From an uncultured Poribacteria bacterium (GTDB lineage Bacteria > Poribacteria > WGA-4E > WGA-3G), in contig OY282383.1 in NCBI GenBank assembly GCA_958295855.1, forward strand, positions 5,332,329 through 5,396,328: a DNA stretch of 64,000 nucleotides. Reading direction: 5' to 3'. Numbering within the stretch: position 1 is the stretch's first letter; the number at the start of each line of letters is the position of its first letter. The notes beneath the pieces were generated by a model. The model had not been told where the DNA came from. It made no database searches and was given only the letters and a program-made list of their open reading frames with translations. The translations under genes and the position numbers were made by a program. Below, piece after piece: positions 57,831-64,000 of this stretch.

Positions 57831-60094
57831 AAAAAATCCGGGTCTTCGTCGGCAAACCGCCGATATTCCTCACAGATGGTGTCAAGGTCGTTCACCGGAT
57901 CTTTGCGTCCCGTTGCGTCGTAGCCGATATGCTCGGCAATTGCCATGAAGATGGGGTGATTGGCGTTTTCCCGAACCCATTGGCGGACATCCTCAGCGTT
58001 CTTATCAGCCAATTCCACTTTTACCTCGCCAATCTTTTCCTTGTATGCCGATCTGATTTGGCTTTCCCACTCTGGATTGGCTGCCGCTTTAAACGCTGCC
58101 TTGTATTCCTTCTCTAGGGCGTTCAGGTTTCTCATGTGTTCCGTAAGTTGCGCGTGTGCTGTCAGTGGTTCATGAAGCGCAAATGCCGGCCGATTTTCCT
58201 GCCCGGTGTTCCGAATGAAACGGTCGCGTAAGGATTGAATCTTTTTCGTCGGTTTTTTACCGAGGCGTTGATTCAACGCATCAATGTTGTCCAGAATCGC
58301 TCCGAATTGCGGGTGATACGCTTCCATCAAGGCGACCTGTTCTGGACAACCGCGAGTGAGAACTGCTTTTCGCTCATTCTCAAGTTCCTGGACTCGTGGC
58401 ACATGAACGGCCTCATTCCTTTCGGCAATGCGATTGATATTGGCCTGATAGAGGCTATATTCTTCTTGTGAAAACTTTCGCAGGAACAGCAGGGACGTTT
58501 TCACGCCTGCGCCGTAATGCCTGAAAGCATCTTGTGGCAATGAGACGACAGCGAGGATTTGGAAATGTTGTTCGATGTAATCGCGAACGTATTGCAACGA
58601 GGAATTGGTCAAAATCCCATCAGGCAGGACAATTGCGAGTTTTCCGGTCTCCCACTTGAGGAAATCAAAACAGCGTTCCAGAAACAGAATCTCTGTCTTT
58701 TGAGAAGAGTTTCCTTTTCCGAGTTCGTAATCGTCCAGATAAGGTGATTCTGCCTTTTTGACCACGGCACCGAAAGGCGGATTGGTGAGGATAAGATCAA
58801 AGGTTTCTTTTTGAAAATCCCTGTGTTGCTCGTAGAGGGTATCGAAATTGACGAGTGCATCACTGCCGATGACGTTGCTATGCCCATCATCGTGGATAAT
58901 CATGTTCATTTTGGCAACGCGTGCGATTGAGTCGTTGACTTCAATGCCAAAGAGTCGCTTCTGGGCGAAATCGTGCCAATGCGTATAGTGTTCCGGTGTG
59001 CCTTCGCTATAAAATTCGGAGGCACGTGCACGAATGTAATCCAGGGTGTGTAGCAGAAAACCCCCTGAACCACAAGCGGGATCGAGGACTAACTCTTCAT
59101 GGTGGGGCGTGACCATCTTAATCATAAACTCAACGAGTTCACGCGGCGTGAAATATTGGCCGATTTCCCCTTTGAAAAAGTTTCCTAAGAATCGCTCAAA
59201 GGCAACCCCTTTCACATCCAAATCGGTTTGGTTGAGACTAATTCCCTGCAAGTGATTCACAACGGCGAACAACCGACTTTCATCAATTTCAATATCCTCG
59301 GTAAAGACTTCCGGGTCTTGCATTTTGGCATCGTGATACAACCTCTTGATTCGGTTCGCAACCGATTTGGGGCGTTCATGCGTCTTAATCTGAAAATCGT
59401 AAGGTTCACCGTTGCGTCTTGCCTTCTTTTCATCTCGGATTTTGATAAAGAGAATTTTGGCGAGTTCATCAAAGGCATCAGTTGGAGTCAGTTTCCCGCC
59501 TTGCCACAGCGTATCGTGGCATTTCTCAAGGATCCGGATGAGGTCGCTTCTCTCAACTACCGAAAGTTCCCAATTCGGGGCCCCTTTCTTATATCGCCAT
59601 TCCTGAACGGTGCCGTATCCGATTGGCGGATCGGCGATGATATTTTCGACACGTTCAAGCGCGTTGTAGCCTTCCACCTCAAAAAAACGGCGCGTATTGC
59701 CTGCAATAACAGCGGCGTACTGTCCGGACAGCGAATTACAGTTACCAAAAGCCTGTTCAATCGCCTGATTGAATTCTGTCTCAGAAATCCCATCCTTTTT
59801 GCATTCAACCACAAGGTAAGGACTTTGTTTCGCATCGTCGTGAAAGATGACGAGGTCTGCTCGATCGGATGGGGTTCGCCGCGGGACGGTAACTTCCAAA
59901 TCAATCCGGGTCTCGGAATATTGGTACCGCTCAATGAGCTCAACGTAGTATCTTGCGCGGACCTGTTCTTCGGGGGCTGTGAATCTATATTTCTTGTCGG
60001 AGGCAACGTAATGGATGCTTGTGCCTTCGTCTAGGAGTTGGATATAACCCTTTTGTTGGCCAATGTAGAGAAAGTCGGTTTGGTTGTTTTTCAC
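57824..60094 (-). CDS. HsdM-like N6-adenine methylase with N-terminal HsdR_N-type nuclease domain
   Basis: RADLVIFHDDAKQSPYLVVECKK (PD-(D/E)XK); GQYFTPRELVEFMIKM; DPACGSGGFLLHTLDYI; LTNPPFG. Confidence 0.92.
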   Translation of the reverse strand: MKNNQTDFLYIGQQKGYIQLLDEGTSIHYVASDKKYRFTAPEEQVRARYYVELIERYQYSETRIDLEVTVPRRTPSDRADLVIFHDDAKQSPYLVVECKKDGISETEFNQAIEQAFGNCNSLSGQYAAVIAGNTRRFFEVEGYNALERVENIIADPPIGYGTVQEWRYKKGAPNWELSVVERSDLIRILEKCHDTLWQGGKLTPTDAFDELAKILFIKIRDEKKARRNGEPYDFQIKTHERPKSVANRIKRLYHDAKMQDPEVFTEDIEIDESRLFAVVNHLQGISLNQTDLDVKGVAFERFLGNFFKGEIGQYFTPRELVEFMIKMVTPHHEELVLDPACGSGGFLLHTLDYIRARASEFYSEGTPEHYTHWHDFAQKRLFGIEVNDSIARVAKMNMIIHDDGHSNVIGSDALVNFDTLYEQHRDFQKETFDLILTNPPFGAVVKKAESPYLDDYELGKGNSSQKTEILFLERCFDFLKWETGKLAIVLPDGILTNSSLQYVRDYIEQHFQILAVVSLPQDAFRHYGAGVKTSLLFLRKFSQEEYSLYQANINRIAERNEAVHVPRVQELENERKAVLTRGCPEQVALMEAYHPQFGAILDNIDALNQRLGKKPTKKIQSLRDRFIRNTGQENRPAFALHEPLTAHAQLTEHMRNLNALEKEYKAAFKAAANPEWESQIRSAYKEKIGEVKVELADKNAEDVRQWVRENANHPIFMAIAEHIGYDATGRKDPVNDLDTICEEYRRFADEDPDFFG

Positions 60095-60190
60095 TTGTGC
60101 CTGCCTGCTACTTCAATAAAAATTGGTACGATTATAGCATCACTGAAACTATTTGTCAAGTCAAAAATTCGCCGAATCCAGGTTATTCAA

Positions 60191-60400
60191 TGCTATCTAT
60201 ACACATACCGCCCCTACGGGGCTAAAGCATTGAGGCTCGACCCGCGGCTATACACATGCCGCCTCTACGGGGCTAAGGAATTGAGCGCGCCCCGCGGCTA
60301 TGCACATACCGCCCCTACGGGGCTAAGAGAGGAAAGAATGCTATCTATACACATTTCGCCCCTACGGGGCTAAAGCATTGAGGCGCGACACGCGGCTCCC
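60191..60400. repeat. Four imperfect tandem repeats of ~50 bp with core palindrome GCCCCTACGGGGC
   Basis: CTATACACATACCGCCCCTACGGGGCTAAAGCATTGAGGCTCGACCCGCGG and variants. Confidence 0.85.
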
Positions 60401-60464
60401 TTCAAACCGGCACGGGTGAAAACCACGCCTACAAATACATTTTAACAAAAAACCGAAGGAGTTG

Positions 60465-61385
60465 TTACATATCCTCAATTTTCTCCAAAATAGTTCTAAC
60501 AACATCCGGTGTCGACTCCCGGTCCAGCCATTCAATTCGGGTGTCTTTACGGAACCACGTTAACTGCCGTTTGGCGAATCGACGGGTGTTCTGCTTCAAT
60601 TGCGCAACCGCTTCCATGTATGTGCAGTTCCCATCAAGATAGGCTATCAACTCTTTGTAGCCAAAACTTTGGAGCGCAACCGTATCACGCGCATAGCCCG
60701 CCGTTAACAATGATTCTACCTCTGCTATCAACCCGTTGGCAAGCATCACATCTACGCGCTGTTCAATACGATGATAAAGCAGTACACGAGACATCGTCAG
60801 CCCGAAAGCGGTAAACGGATACCGCTGGCTTTCCGGATGCCATTGCTGCTGGTGCTGGGACATGGGGGTGCCGGTCAATTCATAGACTTCCAAAGCACGG
60901 ATAACGCGGACGACATTGTTCGGGTGAATCCGCTCCGCCGACACCGCATCGCATGCACGGAGCCGGTCGTGGAGTGCCACCACACCGAGTTGCTCGGCTT
61001 CTTGTTGGAGGCGTTTACGGAGGGAAGCATCAGCCCCCGGTCCCTCAAATAAACCGTCGACAATCGCTCGAAAGTAGAGGCCGGCACCACCAACTAGCAT
61101 AACCTGCTTGCCTCTGTTTTGGATGTCGGCGATGGCTGTGTCTGCGAGGGAGTGATAATCAGCAACAGAGAAGGGTTCGCCGATGTCGATGCAGTCTATG
61201 AGGTGATGGCGTGCTGCCTGCTGTTGTTCGGGTGTAGGCTTGGCAGTGCCGATGTCCATTTGCCGATAAATTTGGCGGGAGTCAACGGAGACGATTTCAG
61301 CGTTAAGGCGTTGCGCCACTTGAATCGCTATTTCTGTTTTGCCGACCGCGGTGGGGCCGAGGAGGCAGAGGAGTCTTGATGTCAT
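60465..61385 (-). CDS. miaA: tRNA dimethylallyltransferase
   Basis: LLGPTAVGKTEIAIQVAQRLNAEIVSVDSRQIYRQMDIGTAKPT; RFAKRQLTWFRKD. Confidence 0.96.
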   Translation of the reverse strand: MTSRLLCLLGPTAVGKTEIAIQVAQRLNAEIVSVDSRQIYRQMDIGTAKPTPEQQQAARHHLIDCIDIGEPFSVADYHSLADTAIADIQNRGKQVMLVGGAGLYFRAIVDGLFEGPGADASLRKRLQQEAEQLGVVALHDRLRACDAVSAERIHPNNVVRVIRALEVYELTGTPMSQHQQQWHPESQRYPFTAFGLTMSRVLLYHRIEQRVDVMLANGLIAEVESLLTAGYARDTVALQSFGYKELIAYLDGNCTYMEAVAQLKQNTRRFAKRQLTWFRKDTRIEWLDRESTPDVVRTILEKIEDM

Positions 61386-61533
61386 TTTTTGAATTTTATA
61401 TCATAGTTGGGTTAGAAACCTCGCCTACAAGAAGAGAGCAGCTATCCCGTCGGGGCGAGTTGTAAACGCGCACATCACAAAATTAAATTCTTAATCTTCA
61501 TGAAACCGCGCCTACAAAAAGAAAACCGCAAAA

Positions 61534-61740
61534 TTATCTATCTGCGAGCGGACAATAGAACCGATGTTCGCCAAAAACCTTGTATCCGTGCAGCGTTAAG
61601 ACGGCTTTTTCGCAATGTTGGCAAAGCGATGAGTTAATAAGCACGCCGCTAAAAAAAGCGATAAACCCGACAAGGATAACGATTAAAATTAGCTGCCAGG
61701 GCAGTTTTATTATAGGTGTTGAAGATGTCCTCATTGTCAA
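61534..61740 (-). CDS. Small membrane protein
   Basis: TM segment LILIVILVGFIAFFSGVLI and CQHC. Confidence 0.45.
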   Translation of the reverse strand: MTMRTSSTPIIKLPWQLILIVILVGFIAFFSGVLINSSLCQHCEKAVLTLHGYKVFGEHRFYCPLADR

Positions 61741-61824
61741 CGCTCCTATCCTGCGGTGAGATTTGTCGCAGCGTATTCCAATGTCAGTAAATTTGGAAAT
61801 AGGTAGGCTGTGCGTGTATATTCG

Positions 61825-62319
61825 CTATTTAGAAGACTTTGGGAGTGACGCTGTAAAAAAGGCTACCGCTTTGGCATCCTGACGGTGCGGCGCGAGCAGA
61901 TATTTGCCTCTGCCTTTTTCTGAGTAAGAGAGTGAATAGATACCGAAGGCCCGCCACCCAACAGCAATAACGCCAATAGGGCATCCGCCGATGGCAATTC
62001 CCCCGATAGCGTTTCCACCGATGGCGACAACGCCAACCGCATTTCCGCCGATGGCAAAAATGCCAATAGCGTTCGCACCGATGGCAATCGGCGCACCCGC
62101 AACATTTACGCCGATGGCAATCGGTCCAGCCAATGGTACAAGGTTTATGCCTGTAGTGAGGACGCTATAAGTTACCGTTCCACCTCCAACTATTGCCTCT
62201 ATGTTAGCCACTAAGAAGATAGTGCTGGCACCCATGACAATTCCGTAAGCGATGCTCCATTTTATCAGGTACATTTTTATCGATTGTTTGAGGTTTTCGG
62301 GTACGAAGGTTTCTGGCAT
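61825..62319 (-). CDS. Membrane protein with AIGxNAxGVxAIG-type short repeats
   Basis: PIAIGVNVAGAPIAIGANAIGIFAIGGNAVGVVAIGGNAIGGIAIGGCPIGVIAVG. Confidence 0.65.
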   Translation of the reverse strand: MPETFVPENLKQSIKMYLIKWSIAYGIVMGASTIFLVANIEAIVGGGTVTYSVLTTGINLVPLAGPIAIGVNVAGAPIAIGANAIGIFAIGGNAVGVVAIGGNAIGGIAIGGCPIGVIAVGWRAFGIYSLSYSEKGRGKYLLAPHRQDAKAVAFFTASLPKSSK

Positions 62320-62457
62320 TTGGGTAATCCGCTCTTTCGCCTTTCCTTGCGGAAAATTTAGGAAGCAAGTTGGGTCTGATATTCGGGGTCACAAACCCCT
62401 CTCACAAAATCTCGGTGGAGCAGAGATGGGCGGGCACGAGGAGCCGCCTCTACGGAT

Positions 62458-63534
62458 TCATGCTTTGATCCATCCACCGCCGAGGACATATTCACCGTCG
62501 TAAAAGACGGTGGCTTGTCCGGGGGTAATTGCGCGGCGCGGTTGGTGAAACTTCACGACTGCTTCGGTGTCGCTGACAGGAGAAATTGTCGCGGGACCGC
62601 CTTCATCCCGGGATCGGATTTTGACGTGTGCACGAATCGGTTCTGTCAACTTCTCAATAGCGATGAGGTTGATGCGCTCAACGTGCATTGTGTCCTCAAA
62701 GAGGGCATTGGATTCCCCGACAACAACGATATTCTCTGCTGCGTTGAGCTGCGTCACATAGAGGGGTTTGCCGACTGCAATACCTAAGCCACGCCGTTGC
62801 CCGACAGTATAAAAAGGTACTCCCTGATGCTTGCCGAGGACATTCCCTTCTGCATCCACAATATCGCCGCCCTTGATTTTCTCAGGGACCCTGTCTTGGA
62901 GGAAGCGTCTATAATTGGTATCGGCAACGAAACAGAGCTCCTGGCTCTCAATCTTTTCAGCGGTGCGCAACTGATACCTTCGGGCAAGGGCGCGTACTTC
63001 AGCTTTCGTGTATTCACCGAGGGGCATCATCGCGCAGCGCAATTGCTCTTGTGTGAGCGCGGCGAGGAAATAGGACTGGTCCTTGCTGGCATCGAGTGCT
63101 TTGCGTAAGAGATAACGTTCTGTCTCTGGATGCTGTTCAATTCGGGCATAGTGTCCAGTGGCGATGGCATCGCACGCCAACGTTTTGGCGAGGGCGAGGA
63201 GCTTACCAAACTTCAATTCTCGGTTACATACCATGCACGGACTGGGGGTTCTGCCGACGAGGTATTCTTCCACGAAATAGTCGATAATCTGTTCGCGGAA
63301 AGCGTCCTCGTAGTTCACGCCGTAGAAAGGGATGCCGAGTTGCGTGGCGACGCGGCGCGCATCCTCAATGCCTTCAAGCGAACAACAGTTGGGACGTTCC
63401 GGTTCGACCTCAATGGTATCGGGCGCGCCGAGGCGCATGGTGATGCCGGTGACATCGTGGCCTGCATCAACCATCATGGCAGCAGTGACGGAACTGTCTA
63501 CGCCACCGCTCATTGCGACGAGAATTTTTTTCAT
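62458..63534 (-). CDS. mnmA: tRNA-specific 2-thiouridylase
   Basis: MSGGVDSSVTAAMMVDAGHDVTGITMRL; CMVCNRELKFG; ATGHYARI; KDQSYFLAAL; SQELCFV. Confidence 0.96.
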   Translation of the reverse strand: MKKILVAMSGGVDSSVTAAMMVDAGHDVTGITMRLGAPDTIEVEPERPNCCSLEGIEDARRVATQLGIPFYGVNYEDAFREQIIDYFVEEYLVGRTPSPCMVCNRELKFGKLLALAKTLACDAIATGHYARIEQHPETERYLLRKALDASKDQSYFLAALTQEQLRCAMMPLGEYTKAEVRALARRYQLRTAEKIESQELCFVADTNYRRFLQDRVPEKIKGGDIVDAEGNVLGKHQGVPFYTVGQRRGLGIAVGKPLYVTQLNAAENIVVVGESNALFEDTMHVERINLIAIEKLTEPIRAHVKIRSRDEGGPATISPVSDTEAVVKFHQPRRAITPGQATVFYDGEYVLGGGWIKA

Positions 63535-63689
63535 TGCAGTATCCGGTTCACTTAGAAGGCTGGTGCAAAGCGCGACGCGCTGACATGAAGTAAAAAAATA
63601 GATAGGTGATTTCGTAGCCTATTTTTGGCGGATGCCCGCCCTTGTTCGGGAGCTACCCTTGTGTGACGGAAACCCACGGCGTGTGCCTA

Positions 63690-64000
63690 CTACTCTGCAA
63701 CTTGCCAATCTTCTTTTCCGGCATAGCGTGCCTCGTAAACCTCTTGATTGAGTTCTAGGCCGAGCCCGGGGGTATCCGGCACCGTGAAGTGGCCCTCAGT
63801 GAAGCCGTAAGCGGACGTATCGATGGCATCGCTGGTGAGGGTTGCGACTTCGCCATAAAGGAAATGCGGAATTGTTTTTCCGAATTGGAGGCTAAGGTAA
63901 AACCCAAGCAGAGAACCCCAGTTATGTGGTGCACATTGGACATCGTGTGCGGATGCCTTTTCAGCGAGCCTTCGCCAGCCTGTAACCCCGAGCCCTTTCA
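63690..64000 (-). CDS. Enolase superfamily (mandelate racemase/muconate lactonizing enzyme-like) C-terminus, cut by window end
   Basis: FTVPDTPGLGLELNQEVYEARYAGKEDWQVAE* on the minus strand. Confidence 0.7.
   Translation of the reverse strand, partial: KGLGVTGWRRLAEKASAHDVQCAPHNWGSLLGFYLSLQFGKTIPHFLYGEVATLTSDAIDTSAYGFTEGHFTVPDTPGLGLELNQEVYEARYAGKEDWQVAE

Noticed and set aside
59228-60034. ORF 268 aa antisense to HsdM-like gene
   Set aside because: Fully overlaps a well-supported methylase CDS; no domain recognised.
60191-60400. CRISPR array
   Set aside because: Intervals between palindromes are nearly identical, not unique spacers; only four units, no cas genes in the window.
1-64000. tRNA/rRNA genes
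   Set aside because: No cloverleaf-like GGTTCRANNCC T-arm pattern or rRNA motifs seen by eye; a tRNAscan/Infernal run would be decisive.

Overview
This 64 kb window looks like an uncultured bacterial chromosome with dense, mostly housekeeping coding. A Poribacteria/PVC-like origin is my guess from the sulfatases, phytanoyl-CoA dioxygenases and repeat content, and is not shown by the sequence. Housekeeping genes include alr, dapA/dapF, dusB-like, infC-rpmI-rplT-pheS-pheT, ubiE/menG, miaA and mnmA. They are interleaved with accessory DNA: a type III-like Res fragment at the left edge, a compact REase/MTase pair, a nuclease-methylase-specificity R-M system, a DUF488-DUF488-RecQ cassette, a PIN operon and a TnpB element. 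The most notable structures are: (1) a dispersed ~75-150 bp repeat ending CCGCAAGGAATRACGAAAAA that supplies the Shine-Dalgarno of several unrelated genes and is also inserted in frame in at least two CDSs; (2) a second ~33 bp palindromic repeat family (GGTATTTGCCCCTGC...GCAGGGGTAAATACC) nested in the first family and in IS remnants; (3) a tnpB-only IS200/IS605-type element plus two tnpB-less derivatives that keep the ends and the putative omega-RNA region, one of which precisely splits a HicB-like gene; (4) an HsdM/HsdS junction at a T6 slippery heptamer, where a -1 shift gives one long nuclease-methylase-specificity reading frame; (5) a tandemly duplicated cassette of a sigma region-4 fragment, a single-TM Glu-rich protein and a Gly-zipper/Cys small protein; (6) probable AUA initiation of infC. 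I saw no rRNA, tRNA or CRISPR array. All calls are by eye from the sequence; no database search was run.
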